The notes beneath the pieces were generated by a model that saw only the letters and a program-made list of their open reading frames with translations, was not told the DNA's origin and did no database searches. The position numbers and the translations under genes are program-made. Shown here one piece after another: positions 8,963-19,533 of a stretch of DNA of 64,000 bases (its first letter is position 1; the number at the start of each line of letters is the position of its first letter). Source of the DNA: Paraglaciecola sp. L1A13 (lineage in GTDB: Bacteria > Pseudomonadota > Gammaproteobacteria > Enterobacterales > Alteromonadaceae); contig NZ_CP047024.1 of assembly GCF_009796745.1 (NCBI RefSeq), forward strand, positions 4,836,001 to 4,900,000. Direction: 5' to 3'.

Positions 8963-9358
8963 TTATATTTCTTTTTCTATATCTTCAGATGTAATATTTC
9001 TCGCCATTGCTAGAAAACTCATGGTGGCGATGTTGGCCATCTGTTGAATCGAATCGTTCCATACTTTGCCGTGGCCTACAAACATGGTCATACCTTCCAT
9101 GGAATAAGAAATAAACAATGCCACTTTTTGCACTTGCTCAAAGCTCAATACGGGGTTCAATTGTTTAATACAATCTTCAAGAGGTAAGCGTACACAGGCA
9201 TACACTTCATCCATTAACTTGTCGGCATATTCGTCATGATTCGCCAGCGCCCAAAGCTCAGGGTAAAATGTAGTGCCATTCGGTGGCGCAAAAGCGTCCG
9301 GCATAGGCGTTGAGTTCGCCCAAGAAGGGTTATTGGAATATACCCAAGTGCACGTCAT
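8963..9358 (-). pseudogene. TetR-family regulator remnant lacking the DNA-binding domain
   Basis: The 131-residue reading frame resembles only the C-terminal ligand-binding half of a TetR regulator. FYPELWALANHDEYADKLMDE (about residues 31-51) is the usual helix after the HTH domain, and VQKVALFISYSMEGMTMFVGHG (about 77-98) is the dimer/ligand region. No helix-turn-helix can be read upstream: the same frame meets a stop (TAA) about ten codons before the ATG, and the next 150 bp do not encode one in any obvious frame. I therefore call it a truncated gene. It could still be expressed as a small protein, but it cannot act as a normal TetR repressor. Confidence 0.6.
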
Positions 9359-9409
9359 TAATATGGCTAAATAGACATTTTAATACCCCGTACATAAAAC
9401 GTTATGCCA

Positions 9410-9432
9410 CCGCCCTATATCAATATAGGCGG
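9410..9432. repeat. Short inverted repeat beside the TetR remnant
   Basis: CCGCC-TATAT pairs with ATATA-GGCGG around a tiny loop, with one bulged C. It has no T-run on either side, so it is not a convincing terminator. It could be a leftover operator or end point of the deletion that removed the TetR DNA-binding region. Confidence 0.35.
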
Positions 9433-9524
9433 CTTATTCTGCTTGCTTTGACTAAGCTGATCCCATCCCTGTGAACACGCGTATTTATCGATAATTACTA
9501 TGATTACTTTACGGGTGCCCATTT

Positions 9525-10862
9525 TTGAAAAAGTTAGCTTCTGAACACAAAAAACGTGGGATTTTTTGGTTTCGACATGACCTGCGTCTACATGATAATC
9601 CTGCACTTGTGACGCTTAGTGAACAAGTTGACGAACTTCTATGTGTATTTGTAATCGACCCTCGATGGTTTAAGAGCAGCCACTTTCAGTCGGCACATAT
9701 GGGCGATAAACGCTGGGCGTTTCTGCAGCAAAGTCTGGCAACTTTGCAGCATAATTTGCAAAAACGCGGACAACGTTTGTTTGTACTCGATGGCCAAACC
9801 TTAGATATACTTGGTTCATTAATAGAAACCTATACCCCCAACATAGTCGCCTCAGGCATGCACCCCGGCGTGTATGAACGTCAGCAATGGCAGAGATTAA
9901 AACAGGGTAATCCTGATATTCATTTTATTCAGGAAAACGCCCAATGCTTATTTCACATTAATACACTGCCCTTTGAAGTTGAATACCTACCCGCAAGCTT
10001 TACTCCGTTTAGAAAACGCATTGAGGAACAACAAGTAGTCTCTGCTTTACCATCACCGACCTCTTTGCCTCCGGCGCCTGAATTAGCATGGTTACCGGTG
10101 CGGGAGCTCGATCAGTTAGATATGGTCAAACACCATGACTTTACAGGGGGGGAAGACGCTGCGTTAGGGCAACTCGAATACACACTTTTTACCAGCCACA
10201 ACATCAAAGAATATAAACTCACACGCAATGGTCTCGATGGTTGGGACTATTCCAGCAAACTTTCCCCTTGGCTCGCCAATGGAAGCCTTTCTGTCAGGCA
10301 AGTATTCTCTGAGCTGACCCGTTATGAATCAGAGCATGGAAAAAACGACTCTACCTATTGGCTGTATTTTGAGCTTCTATGGCGTGAATATTTCCAATGG
10401 CATTTGATCAAATACCAATCAAAATTATTTCAATTTTCTGGTACACAAGAAGCTCGACCGCTAACCACCTTTATAGCCCAGCGGTTCGCGATGTGGTGCC
10501 AAGGCCACACGCCTTATCCCATCGTTAATGCCTGTATGAAGCAATTGAATCAGACGGGTTTTATGTCAAACCGAGGCCGTCAGTGGGTCGCGAGTTGTCT
10601 AGTGAATGAGCTCGGCGTTGATTGGCGTTTCGGGGCAGCCTACTTTGAGCAGCAGCTTATCGACTTCGATGTGGCATCAAACTGGGGAAATTGGCAATAT
10701 CTAGCGGGTGTAGGAGTCGATCCTCGAGGCCATCGGCGATTCGATCTCGCTAAGCAGGCTGAGCAATATGATCCAAACGGAGAATTTGTTCGTCAATGGG
10801 CCGGTGATAGTAACGTTAATCCTATTGACCAAACTGATGCGGTAGATTGGCCACTTGGATAA
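9525..10862 (+). CDS. Cryptochrome DASH-type photolyase family protein
   Basis: 445-residue photolyase/cryptochrome protein. The N-terminal Rossmann photolyase domain begins at about residue 11 (FWFRHDLRLHDNPAL). The C-terminal FAD domain shows DASH-type features: GWDYSSKLSPWLANGSLS (about 243-260), STYWLYFELLWREYF (about 283-297), SNRGRQWVAS and ASNWGNWQYLAGVG near the end. DASH proteins bind FAD and MTHF and repair cyclobutane dimers in single-stranded or looped DNA. Translation appears to start at a TTG; no better in-frame start is visible. It overlaps the following photolyase gene by 8 nt, so the two form a unit. Confidence 0.85.
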   Translation: MKKLASEHKKRGIFWFRHDLRLHDNPALVTLSEQVDELLCVFVIDPRWFKSSHFQSAHMGDKRWAFLQQSLATLQHNLQKRGQRLFVLDGQTLDILGSLIETYTPNIVASGMHPGVYERQQWQRLKQGNPDIHFIQENAQCLFHINTLPFEVEYLPASFTPFRKRIEEQQVVSALPSPTSLPPAPELAWLPVRELDQLDMVKHHDFTGGEDAALGQLEYTLFTSHNIKEYKLTRNGLDGWDYSSKLSPWLANGSLSVRQVFSELTRYESEHGKNDSTYWLYFELLWREYFQWHLIKYQSKLFQFSGTQEARPLTTFIAQRFAMWCQGHTPYPIVNACMKQLNQTGFMSNRGRQWVASCLVNELGVDWRFGAAYFEQQLIDFDVASNWGNWQYLAGVGVDPRGHRRFDLAKQAEQYDPNGEFVRQWAGDSNVNPIDQTDAVDWPLG

Positions 10863-12368
10863 AACCCTGATTAACATCGTTTGGCTTAAACGAGACCTAC
10901 GCTTAAGAGATCATCGAGCCTTAGTCGCGGCCGCACAACATCAACTGCCCGTATTAATGATTTACGTTTTTGAGCCATCGGTCATAGCAGACTCTCATTA
11001 CGATATACGTCATTGGCGGTTTATTTGGCAATCAATAGTAGACCTGAACAGTCAACTTGCCGCTTATCACTCTCGGGTTATCGTGTTCTTTAAAGAGGCA
11101 CAAAACGCGTTCTATCAACTGATGGAGCATTTTCATATTGCTGGCGTGTATAGCCATCAAGAAATCGGCCTTGCATGCACTTATAAGCGCGACAAGGCTA
11201 TCGCGCTATTATTGAATGCTGAAGGTATAGGCTGGCATGAATTTAGTCACGGCGGGGTTATCCGTGGTGTAACTAATCGACGTAACTGGGAGCAAAAATG
11301 GCACGCGCACATGAACGCGCAATGTGCAGATCAGCCTCTGAATGAAGTAAATTGGTTAGCCCCAGAAAAATCCAAAATGCTAGATAACAGTAATGTAATA
11401 CCAGAAGGGTACAAAACGAGCGACCCAGCATTTCAACTTGGAGGTGAAAAACGAGCTTGGTATACCCTCCACCATTTTCTAAAAGAGCGGGGCAAAGCTT
11501 ACGCCTACTCCCTGTCTAGCCCGACCAAAAGCAGAACCGCCTGCTCCAGACTGTCTCCCTATTTAGCGTGGGGGAATATAAGTACTCGCCAAGCTTACCA
11601 ATTCGCCGCTTCGAAAAAGCAAAAAATCGGATGGCAAAGAGCGATCAGCGCATTTCGAGCGCGCCTGCATTGGCATTGCCATTTCATACAAAAATTCGAA
11701 AGTGAATCAGAGATGGAGTTTCGCCCCATAAACAAAGCCTACCTTGCATATGAATACGCTCAAGGAGAGGCCAAAGACCTTAATTTACAAGCATGGAAAA
11801 ACGGTCAAACAGGCATTCCAATCGTGGATGCTTCGATGCGCTGCCTAAATCAAACGGGTTATCTTAATTTTCGTATGCGAGCCATGCTAGTAAGCTTTTT
11901 GTGTCACCATTTAAATATCGGCGAGAAGGAGCGCCTCACTTAGCGCAATTGTTTTTAGACTTTGAACCAGGAATACATTATCCGCAGTTTCAGATGCAAG
12001 CATCGGTAACCGGCACCAACCTTATTCGCTTATACAACCCAGTCAAACAATCACAAGAGAAAGACCCAAAAGGTGAATTTATTCGCCGCTTTGTGCCTGA
12101 AATAACAGAGCTACCTGACGTGTTAATCCATACACCATGGCTACTCACTCCCATGGAATCAAAGTTATATGATGTGATATTAGGGGAAACTTATCCGCAT
12201 CCTATCGTTGATCTTGAACAAACAGCCAAGCGAGCGAGAGACACGCTTTGGGCGTTTCAAAAACGCGATGATGTCCAACTAGAAAGTAAGCGGATCCTCA
12301 AGCAACACACGCTGCAAACCGTCCTAGAAAAAGCTGAGCCTCTCATGGTGAAAATAAGGCCTAAATGA
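10855..12368 (+). pseudogene. Second photolyase/cryptochrome family gene, frameshifted
   Basis: A photolyase of the COG0415 type encoded in two frames. Frame one (TTG at 10855 to a stop at 11943) gives the photolyase domain (IVWLKRDLRLRDHRAL) and most of the FAD domain up to NFRMRAMLVSFLCHHL. Frame two continues with REGAPHLAQLFLDFEPGIHY to RPK at 12368. In the family the joint reads like HHL-x-x-DWREG. Here the DNA between HHL and REG is short by four bases around 11919-11921, and restoring them would give HHLNIDWREG. All parts of the gene are otherwise present (about 500 aa), so the lesion is recent or is a sequencing error. It is co-directional and overlapping with the DASH-type gene. Confidence 0.8.
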
Positions 12369-12518
12369 TTACGCATTTTCATTAAGTTGCTTTCGATTCC
12401 TTGCACAACGCTTCGAGCAATACTTTACTTGCTCCCAGTTCTTTTGCCATTTTTTGCGCCACGAAAACGGTCGCTGACAAATAGGGCAGACCTTGCTGGG
12501 TAAATTTGCTTTTTTCAT
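12369..12518 (-). CDS. DUF2256 small zinc-ribbon-like protein
   Basis: A 49-residue protein read on the minus strand from the ATG at 12518 to a TAA at 12369. It starts [20 protein letters not shown], and a C-x2-C pair (residues 11 and 14) and a C-x3-C pair (C34, C38; KYCSKRC) flank a Trp/Lys-rich stretch. This matches the DUF2256 family, short proteins that are repeatedly found beside cryptochrome/photolyase genes. It converges on the frameshifted photolyase with no gap (stop codons adjacent). Function unknown; a zinc-binding role is inferred from the cysteines. Confidence 0.88.
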   Translation of the reverse strand: MKKANLPSKVCPICQRPFSWRKKWQKNWEQVKYCSKRCARNRKQLNENA

Positions 12519-12621
12519 ACAATTTGACGGTTATTCACGCTTATTCACATTGTTAACGCACGATACTAGACACGATTTTTACTCTTCGTACTGATACGTT
12601 ACTAAATTGAATTTAGACTAC

Positions 12622-14001
12622 TTATTTTAACAGGCGCTTTAATTGCCTTGAGCGAGATATCAGCAAAAAATCTACCACTATAATAACGCCTAGGACTAAT
12701 GCGGAGAGGGGAAAGCACAAGGAGATAATAAACATGATACCGAATACCGTATAATGCCCCTGACTAGCAACGCTAGGTGGAGCCAACTGAAACCTTTTTT
12801 TCGGTCGTCGCTTTATCCACATCATCACCCCGCTGACCATCATTGCTAATATAACAAGCAACAGAAATACATTTACTAACCAGTTCCACCAGCCTAAATC
12901 CCCTTGGTGTAAAGGAACAAAAGCGGCCATAGCTTTACCTAGTGTGGGGTAATCAGCAAACGGCAAGTCTGCCAATATTTGACCGTTACTTTGGTCAAGG
13001 TGCACGGTACGTTCAGCAAAAGGATTGGTTATATCGCCGGCTATAGTGGTAGACGATATAGTCCATGCGTCGCGTTCAGACTTCGGGAAATGTATGCGGT
13101 AATGCGTTAACCCCTCCCCCTTAGCAATGCCAACGATAGAATTTAATCCAAGTGTTTGCTCGGCGATCTTCGATTCAGGTAGAGGTGTCTGCTCTAACGC
13201 CCAAGGCACCTTATGCGCAGCATGCTCATTCATTGCATCATGGGTTATTTCTGTTTTAGGAACCTCGAAACCCGTACCCGGCAGCGAACCCCAAGGTTGC
13301 ACCAAGACACCGCCCCAAATATTGGTCCAAGACAATCCAGACAGCAAGAATAAGCACAAGGGTATGGCGATAACAAACCCGATAAGCCTGTGAAGTCTTC
13401 GCCAGCCCACACGACTTTTTAAAATAAAGATTGATGTTTTGTTAGGGCTGTCAGACTTTGACCACGCGAGATATAAACCACTTATGATCATTAATACGCC
13501 CAAGCCTGAGGCAATTTCAATTAGGTTATCACCAATATCGCCCATAAATAATGAACCGTGAAATGTCTCTAGTAACGCGTAAATTGAGCCTGCTGGATCT
13601 TTTGCGCCCAGCAATCCACCAGTATATGGGTTCACATAAACCATTAAACTTTGTTTATGATGATCCCCGTGGCCTTCGCCGCCACCCGATACCACTACAA
13701 ATTTAGCCGCGTCAGTATCCATTGTGCTGGGTATATAAAGTTTTACATCGAACTTGGGATATCGCGCGTCTACCGAACTCAGCAGCGCTTCAGCAGATAA
13801 GGGCTCAGCACCAACATCAACCATGGTAAAAGTCGGATTAAAGAACGCTTCAACGGGCTTAGCTATTAACATCCCAAAGCCACTCAAGGTCAACATCAGC
13901 AAAAATGGGATAACAAACACGCCAGCGTAAAAATGCCAACGCCAAAGGGCTAAATAAAGCTGCTTTACGTTAAAAGGTGAGCCTGAATTCAACTGGAGCA
14001 T
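12622..14001 (-). CDS. PepSY-associated transmembrane protein
   Basis: About 459-residue membrane protein of the PepSY_TM (iron-regulated membrane protein) type. I start it at 14001 (MLQLNSGSPFNVKQLYLALW); an earlier in-frame ATG at 14118 would add 39 residues that do not look like protein of this family. The first helix follows the typical LALWRWHFYAGVFVIPFLLM. A periplasmic PepSY-like part, two helices near the middle (GLGVLMIISGLYLAW and RLIGFVIAIPLCLFLLSGLSW), a second periplasmic part, and two or three C-terminal helices follow. Relatives are often linked to siderophore or metal reduction and uptake; no Fur box was found here, so the substrate is open. Confidence 0.78.
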   Translation of the reverse strand: MLQLNSGSPFNVKQLYLALWRWHFYAGVFVIPFLLMLTLSGFGMLIAKPVEAFFNPTFTMVDVGAEPLSAEALLSSVDARYPKFDVKLYIPSTMDTDAAKFVVVSGGGEGHGDHHKQSLMVYVNPYTGGLLGAKDPAGSIYALLETFHGSLFMGDIGDNLIEIASGLGVLMIISGLYLAWSKSDSPNKTSIFILKSRVGWRRLHRLIGFVIAIPLCLFLLSGLSWTNIWGGVLVQPWGSLPGTGFEVPKTEITHDAMNEHAAHKVPWALEQTPLPESKIAEQTLGLNSIVGIAKGEGLTHYRIHFPKSERDAWTISSTTIAGDITNPFAERTVHLDQSNGQILADLPFADYPTLGKAMAAFVPLHQGDLGWWNWLVNVFLLLVILAMMVSGVMMWIKRRPKKRFQLAPPSVASQGHYTVFGIMFIISLCFPLSALVLGVIIVVDFLLISRSRQLKRLLK

Positions 14002-14124
14002 GGCGTGTATTCCAAAGATATTGCAACTAAAGCAGCGGAAAGTGCTTAAAACGGGGGTAAGTGTAGTGCAATGTGAGTCGTTAAGTAATGCGACAAAATG
14101 TCGCACAGGCCCAGACAATAGGCG

Positions 14125-14151
14125 AAAAAAAGCCCCTGATAACAGAGGCTT
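14125..14151 (-). terminator. Intrinsic terminator of ssb
   Basis: Minus strand: AAGCCTCTG pairs with CAGGGGCTT (one T-G wobble) around a 4-nt loop, followed by seven T. It begins 36 nt past the ssb stop. Confidence 0.8.
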
Positions 14152-14186
14152 AATTAATATTATTTCAATGTGCTAACGCACGTAAG

Positions 14187-14771
14187 CTAGAACGGAATAT
14201 CATCATCAAAATCAAAATCGGGTTCAGCCATCGGTGCTGGTTTGTTTTGACCACCTTGTGGGGCTTGATTGAAACCTTGGTTAGGTTGGCCACCTTGAGG
14301 AGCCTGGTTGTAACCTTGGTTAGGTGCTTGTTGATATCCTGGCTGTTGGCCGCCTGAATTTTGTGCGCGTTGCTGAGGGGCTGCAGCTGCGGGACGTTGT
14401 TGGCCCTGAAAACCACCTTCGGACTGACCGCCGCCTTTGCCACCCAACATTTGCATTTGGTCGACAATGATTTCAGTGGTGTACTTGTCTTGACCTTGCT
14501 GGTCTTGCCATTTGCGGGTTTGCAATTTACCTTCAACGTAAATTTGCGAACCTTTACGTAAGTATTCACCGGCAACTTCGGCTAAACGGCGATACATCGT
14601 TAGGCGATGCCATTCGGTGCGCTCTTGCATTTGCCCTTGTTGGTCTTTCCAGCTTTCACTGGTCGCGATGCTTAAATTCGCTACCGCGTTACCATTTGGC
14701 ATATAACGTACTTCAGGATCTTGTCCTAAATTGCCCACCAATATGACTTTGTTTACGCCTTTGCTCGCCAT
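14187..14771 (-). CDS. ssb: Single-stranded DNA-binding protein SSB
   Basis: 194-residue SSB. The OB-fold domain covers about residues 1-112 ([57 protein letters not shown]). A Gly/Gln/Pro/Asn-rich linker with several [15 protein letters not shown] repeats follows, and the protein ends in the acidic tail [10 protein letters not shown] that recruits repair and replication proteins. GGAG lies 6 nt before the ATG. The gene is separated from uvrA by yajR, and I see no perfect LexA box in front of it. Confidence 0.97.
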   Translation of the reverse strand: MASKGVNKVILVGNLGQDPEVRYMPNGNAVANLSIATSESWKDQQGQMQERTEWHRLTMYRRLAEVAGEYLRKGSQIYVEGKLQTRKWQDQQGQDKYTTEIIVDQMQMLGGKGGGQSEGGFQGQQRPAAAAPQQRAQNSGGQQPGYQQAPNQGYNQAPQGGQPNQGFNQAPQGGQNKPAPMAEPDFDFDDDIPF

Positions 14772-15044
14772 TTTAACTCCTATGCTGTGTCCTAAAGCTC
14801 AAATTTCTATGCATATATTGCTTAGATAATACGCTGGCTTTATGTATGGATTTGTCTATTTTTCAATTAATTAGTGATCATTAAACGTGCTGCCCAAAAG
14901 GCTAGGTATGCGCTTTACATCACCGCTTAGCGCAAAATCTGAATGTTGTAGCAAACAAAAATGATTTTCACTGTGCTACACATTATAACGTTATTTATGA
15001 GATTATTTCTTGGAAATTTGCTGTTGATTATCGTTCAAATGATA

Positions 15045-16388
15045 TCAACCATTTACCAAAACTTGCGCTTTATCTAATGCAAATAGCTTACCGTCAGCTT
15101 TGATATAAACCACACCTTCATCAGGCACCACAGTGACATCAACCACCCCTTCTAACGTCGATAACTGCTCGCCTATGGTTTGCGCAGAATAACGGGTAAA
15201 ATCAGGCGTTAAGGTGTAACGCTTCAAACGCTCGCTACCATCAAGTTTGCGCAAACCAAGCCACCACAGGGCGCATACGCCGCCTGCAATAACAAACACC
15301 CACTGAGGGCCGATGTATTGGCTTGCTAAACCGGACAGAGTCCCGCCTAAAAACGCGCCAAGAAACTGAAAGCTAGCATAAATTCCCATGGCTGAACCTT
15401 TTTTACCCGCAGGGGCAATACTTGACACCATGGCCGGAAAGCTGGCTTCTAAGAAGTTAAATCCAGTGAAAAACAACCAACCAAAAATCATGACGGCCAG
15501 CACGGTACCATGGGCAAAATGCAAGCCCAGTAACGCGCCACCTAACAATAATATACAGAAACGGATAACACTGGCCTGGCTCATTTTTTTCGTTAGCATC
15601 ATCAGGGCAACCAAACCAACGACCGAGGCACTGAGTATGGGTAGATAGAGTTCCCAGTGGTGGTCCAACTGCCAACCTAATGCACTTAACAGTAATGGCA
15701 TTTGCACAAATAAAACCGTGATCATCATGTGAAGCAGCAAAACGCTAACGTTCAAACGGCGTAACTGTGGATCAAAAAACAATTTTTTGACATCAATTAG
15801 AGCCGGTAATGTATCACCTTTGGGGGCGTAGTTTATTGCACTGGGGACCACCCAGATCACTAACGGAATACATAGAATCGCTAATATTCCCGTAATGGCA
15901 AAAATACCGTGAAGGCCATAACTATCGGCGATAACAGGCCCGATTAATAGCGCTATATAAAATGAGAATCCAATCGCCACTCCAATAATCGCCATCACTT
16001 TTGGACGATGCTGCTCCCGGCTAACATCGCCCGCCAACGCCATAATGGCCCCAGCAATGGCACCTGCGCCCTGTAAGAATCGGCCAATGACAATCCATAA
16101 CATGCTGTCAGCCGTTGCCGCAACCCCGCTGCCAATGGCAAACATCAACAGACCGCCGATGATAACGGGCTTACGGCCAATTTTATCTGACAACACGCCC
16201 ATGGGAATTTGTAAAATCGCTTGCGTTAGCCCGTAGCCGCCAATTGCTAGGCCAAGCATCAAAGCAGAATAATCTGGGTAATTTACGGCAAGAATGGCCA
16301 GAACAGGCATCACCATAAATAATCCTAACATTCGCAGGACATAAACGGCAGCCAAAGCCAAAGAAGCGCGGATTTCAGTTCTATTCAA
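15045..16388 (-). CDS. yajR: MFS transporter YajR with C-terminal YAM domain
   Basis: 447-residue major facilitator. Twelve hydrophobic helices cover about residues 8-375, with the motif A segment GVLSDKIGRKPVI after helix 2 (about 62-74). A soluble C-terminal domain of about 70 residues follows (YSAQTIGEQLSTLEGVVDVTV), which matches the ferredoxin-like YAM domain of E. coli YajR. The substrate of YajR is not established. The ssb-yajR-uvrA order is common in related marine gammaproteobacteria. It is divergent from uvrA. Confidence 0.85.
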   Translation of the reverse strand: MNRTEIRASLALAAVYVLRMLGLFMVMPVLAILAVNYPDYSALMLGLAIGGYGLTQAILQIPMGVLSDKIGRKPVIIGGLLMFAIGSGVAATADSMLWIVIGRFLQGAGAIAGAIMALAGDVSREQHRPKVMAIIGVAIGFSFYIALLIGPVIADSYGLHGIFAITGILAILCIPLVIWVVPSAINYAPKGDTLPALIDVKKLFFDPQLRRLNVSVLLLHMMITVLFVQMPLLLSALGWQLDHHWELYLPILSASVVGLVALMMLTKKMSQASVIRFCILLLGGALLGLHFAHGTVLAVMIFGWLFFTGFNFLEASFPAMVSSIAPAGKKGSAMGIYASFQFLGAFLGGTLSGLASQYIGPQWVFVIAGGVCALWWLGLRKLDGSERLKRYTLTPDFTRYSAQTIGEQLSTLEGVVDVTVVPDEGVVYIKADGKLFALDKAQVLVNG

Positions 16389-16490
16389 ATCAGTAACTAT
16401 TCGATTGAGGATTTAAAGGCGCTGAAGTTTAGCATAAATATATCGCGCACAACGACAGCAAAATGGTTGCGAATATGAGTGAAAATAACA

Positions 16491-16529
16491 TAAGTTCAAG
16501 GATATGCATCCCTTACAAACATGAACTTA
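16491..16529. repeat. Inverted repeat TAAGTTCA...TGAACTTA between yajR and uvrA
   Basis: A perfect 8-bp inverted repeat (16491-16498 and 16522-16529) with a 23-bp spacer, in the 289-bp divergent region. The arms are three turns apart centre to centre, which would suit a looped or paired regulator site, but nothing else supports this. Confidence 0.4.
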
Positions 16530-16677
16530 CAAATTTATTAAGCGATCTAATCAGCGCCTACGCTCGTAATTGATAGCCATTAATCAACTGAGTATTGAAA
16601 GTATAATTGATCAACCACATAGAGCTCTTATATCAAGTATGTAATACTCACTCCTTTGAGGTCGACTTTGGTCAATA

Positions 16678-19533
16678 ATGGATAAAATAGCTGTACGAGG
16701 CGCGCGCACTCACAATCTAAAGAACATTGATTTAGATATCCCTAGAGACAAACTTACCGTAATAACTGGCTTGTCTGGCTCAGGTAAATCTTCACTGGCA
16801 TTCGACACCCTTTACGCCGAGGGCCAACGTCGCTATGTTGAGTCTTTATCAGCTTACGCTAGACAATTTTTATCCATGATGGAAAAGCCTGATGTGGATC
16901 ACATCGAAGGTTTATCGCCAGCCATTTCTATCGAGCAAAAATCCACGTCTCATAACCCACGCTCAACCGTGGGGACGATTACTGAAATTTATGATTATTT
17001 ACGCTTGCTCTATGCCCGCGTAGGCGAACCTCGTTGCCCAACACATCATGTTCCCTTAGATGCGCAAACCGTTAGTCAGATGGTTGACCGTGTGATGGCG
17101 ATGCCTGCTGACGAAAAACTCATGCTGTTGGCACCTGTCGTTCAGGACCGTAAAGGCGAACACGTTAAAACCTTAGAAAGTCTTGCTGCCCAAGGTTTTA
17201 TTCGGGCACGTATCGATGGCGAGGTATGCGACTTATCTGATCCGCCTGATCTCGATTTACATAAGAAACACAATATCGAAGTCGTTGTTGACCGCTTTAA
17301 GGTGCGTGATGATTTGGCGCTGCGCTTAGCTGAATCATTCGAGACAGCATTGAATTTATCTGCTGGCACGGCAAAAATTGCTTACATGGACGACCCTAAA
17401 AAAGAAGAAGTGGTCTTTTCATCTAATTTCGCCTGCCCCCATTGTGGCTATTCGATGGCTGAGCTTGAGCCAAGATTATTTTCATTCAATAACCCCGCAG
17501 GCGCATGTCAAACTTGTGATGGTTTGGGTACTCGGCAGTTTTTCGACCCACAACGTATTATCGCCAATGATGAATTAAGTTTGTCTGGCGGCGCTATTCG
17601 TGGCTGGGACAAACGCAGTTATTATTACTTCCAAATGCTGCAGGCTGTGGCTGACCATTATAAGTTTGATTTAGCCAAACCTTTCGCTGAACTCGACGAC
17701 GAAGCTAAAGACTTGGTGCTAAACGGTAGCAAAGGCACTTCGATCAAGTTTAAGTACATAAATGATCGTGGCGATATCATGGAGCGCAAGCACCCGTTTG
17801 AAGGGATTATTCCCAACATGGAACGCCGATATAAGGAAACAGAATCAAACGCGGTACGAGATGAGCTGTCTAAATATCTAAGCCAACAGCATTGCAGTAG
17901 CTGTAATGGCACCCGTTTACGCCTTGAAGCCCGTAACGTATTTATTGGTGAAACCGCACTGCCTACGATTACAAGCATGTCGATTGCAGAGACATTACAG
18001 TTTTTCAGCGAAATAGAATTAACCGGAAAACGGGAAAAAATCGCTGACAAAATCTTTAAAGAAATCAATGACCGCTTGAATTTCTTGGTTAACGTGGGCC
18101 TAAACTATCTATCGTTATCACGCAGCGCTGATACATTATCAGGCGGTGAAGCACAACGTATTCGTCTTGCCAGCCAAATTGGCGCAGGGTTAGTAGGGGT
18201 TATGTACGTGCTAGACGAGCCTTCTATCGGCTTGCATCAGCGAGATAACGAACGCTTGCTGACAACATTGGAGCACCTACGGGATTTAGGCAATACCGTC
18301 ATCGTGGTGGAACATGATGAAGACGCAATTCGTGCCGCAGATTTTGTGCTGGATATTGGCCCAGGTGCGGGTGTACACGGCGGTGAGATCGTCGCTCAGG
18401 GTACCATTGAAGACATTATGAAAAGTGAGCATTCACTGACCGGAAAATACCTTTCAGGTCGTGAGTCTATCGCTATCCCCCCTAAGCGAACTGAAATCGA
18501 CCAAGACAAGTGGATTGAACTGTGCGGCGCATCAGGCAATAACTTGCAAGATGTGGACTTACGCATTCCGTTTGGTTTGATGACATGCGTAACCGGTGTA
18601 TCAGGCTCAGGAAAATCAACCCTGATAAATGATACCTTCTACCGTATTGCTCATCGCGAGCTAAACGGTGCCACTACAGGTGAGCCAGCGCCATATAAAT
18701 CGATTACCGGCATGGAATTGCTCGACAAAGTGGTCGATATTGATCAAAGCCCCATTGGCCGAACTCCGCGCTCAAACCCTGCTACTTATGCAGGCATTTT
18801 CACTCCCGTACGTGAATTGTTTGCCGGCACCCAAGAAGCCCGTTCGAGAGGCTACAAACCTGGTCGTTTTAGCTTTAACGTAAAAGGTGGACGGTGTGAA
18901 GCTTGTCAGGGTGATGGAGTCATAAAAGTTGAAATGCACTTTTTGCCCGACGTATATGTCCCTTGCGATGTTTGTAAAGGTAAACGCTACAATCGGGAAA
19001 CGTTAGAGATCCAATATAAAGGCTTGAACATTCACCAAGTACTGGATTTAACCGTTGAAGATGCGAGAGAGTTCTTTGATGTTATTCCTGCCATTGCCCG
19101 CAAATTACAAACGTTAAAAGAAGTGGGTTTGTCCTATGTACGATTAGGACAAGCAGCAACCACGCTATCCGGTGGCGAAGCCCAGCGGGTGAAACTCGCT
19201 AAAGAATTATCGAAGCGAGATACAGGACAAACCCTGTATATATTGGATGAACCAACAACTGGTTTGCATTTTCATGATATTAAACAGCTATTACAGGTAT
19301 TGCATCGTCTGCGTGACCATGGCAATACTGTAGTGGTTATTGAGCATAACCTTGACGTTATTAAAACGGCCGATTGGGTAATTGATCTTGGCCCTGAGGG
19401 TGGTTCAGGTGGCGGACAAATTATTGCTCAAGGCACACCAGAAGAAGTTTGCGAGGTTGAGGTGTCTCATACAGCGCGTTTTCTTAAACCTTTGCTATCA
19501 AACAAAAAGAAGGAATTGACCGATGTTACTTGA
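16678..19533 (+). CDS. uvrA: Excinuclease ABC subunit A
   Basis: 951-residue UvrA, the damage-recognition ATPase of nucleotide excision repair. It has two ABC-type ATPase halves: Walker A motifs GLSGSGKSS (about residue 31) and GVSGSGKST (about 641), and two LSGGEAQR signatures (about 489 and 831). Zinc-binding cysteine pairs are CPHCGYSM...CQTCDG in the first half and CEACQGDG...CDVCKGKR in the second. Length matches E. coli UvrA (940). It overlaps the downstream thioesterase gene by 11 nt. No perfect CTGT-N8-ACAG LexA box is visible upstream, unlike E. coli uvrA. Confidence 0.98.
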   Translation: MDKIAVRGARTHNLKNIDLDIPRDKLTVITGLSGSGKSSLAFDTLYAEGQRRYVESLSAYARQFLSMMEKPDVDHIEGLSPAISIEQKSTSHNPRSTVGTITEIYDYLRLLYARVGEPRCPTHHVPLDAQTVSQMVDRVMAMPADEKLMLLAPVVQDRKGEHVKTLESLAAQGFIRARIDGEVCDLSDPPDLDLHKKHNIEVVVDRFKVRDDLALRLAESFETALNLSAGTAKIAYMDDPKKEEVVFSSNFACPHCGYSMAELEPRLFSFNNPAGACQTCDGLGTRQFFDPQRIIANDELSLSGGAIRGWDKRSYYYFQMLQAVADHYKFDLAKPFAELDDEAKDLVLNGSKGTSIKFKYINDRGDIMERKHPFEGIIPNMERRYKETESNAVRDELSKYLSQQHCSSCNGTRLRLEARNVFIGETALPTITSMSIAETLQFFSEIELTGKREKIADKIFKEINDRLNFLVNVGLNYLSLSRSADTLSGGEAQRIRLASQIGAGLVGVMYVLDEPSIGLHQRDNERLLTTLEHLRDLGNTVIVVEHDEDAIRAADFVLDIGPGAGVHGGEIVAQGTIEDIMKSEHSLTGKYLSGRESIAIPPKRTEIDQDKWIELCGASGNNLQDVDLRIPFGLMTCVTGVSGSGKSTLINDTFYRIAHRELNGATTGEPAPYKSITGMELLDKVVDIDQSPIGRTPRSNPATYAGIFTPVRELFAGTQEARSRGYKPGRFSFNVKGGRCEACQGDGVIKVEMHFLPDVYVPCDVCKGKRYNRETLEIQYKGLNIHQVLDLTVEDAREFFDVIPAIARKLQTLKEVGLSYVRLGQAATTLSGGEAQRVKLAKELSKRDTGQTLYILDEPTTGLHFHDIKQLLQVLHRLRDHGNTVVVIEHNLDVIKTADWVIDLGPEGGSGGGQIIAQGTPEEVCEVEVSHTARFLKPLLSNKKKELTDVT

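Noticed and set aside
14165..14575. Open frame overlapping ssb on the same strand in another frame
   Set aside because: It lies wholly within the ssb gene and its product is Lys/Thr-rich without family features; a shadow of the Gln/Gly-rich ssb linker.
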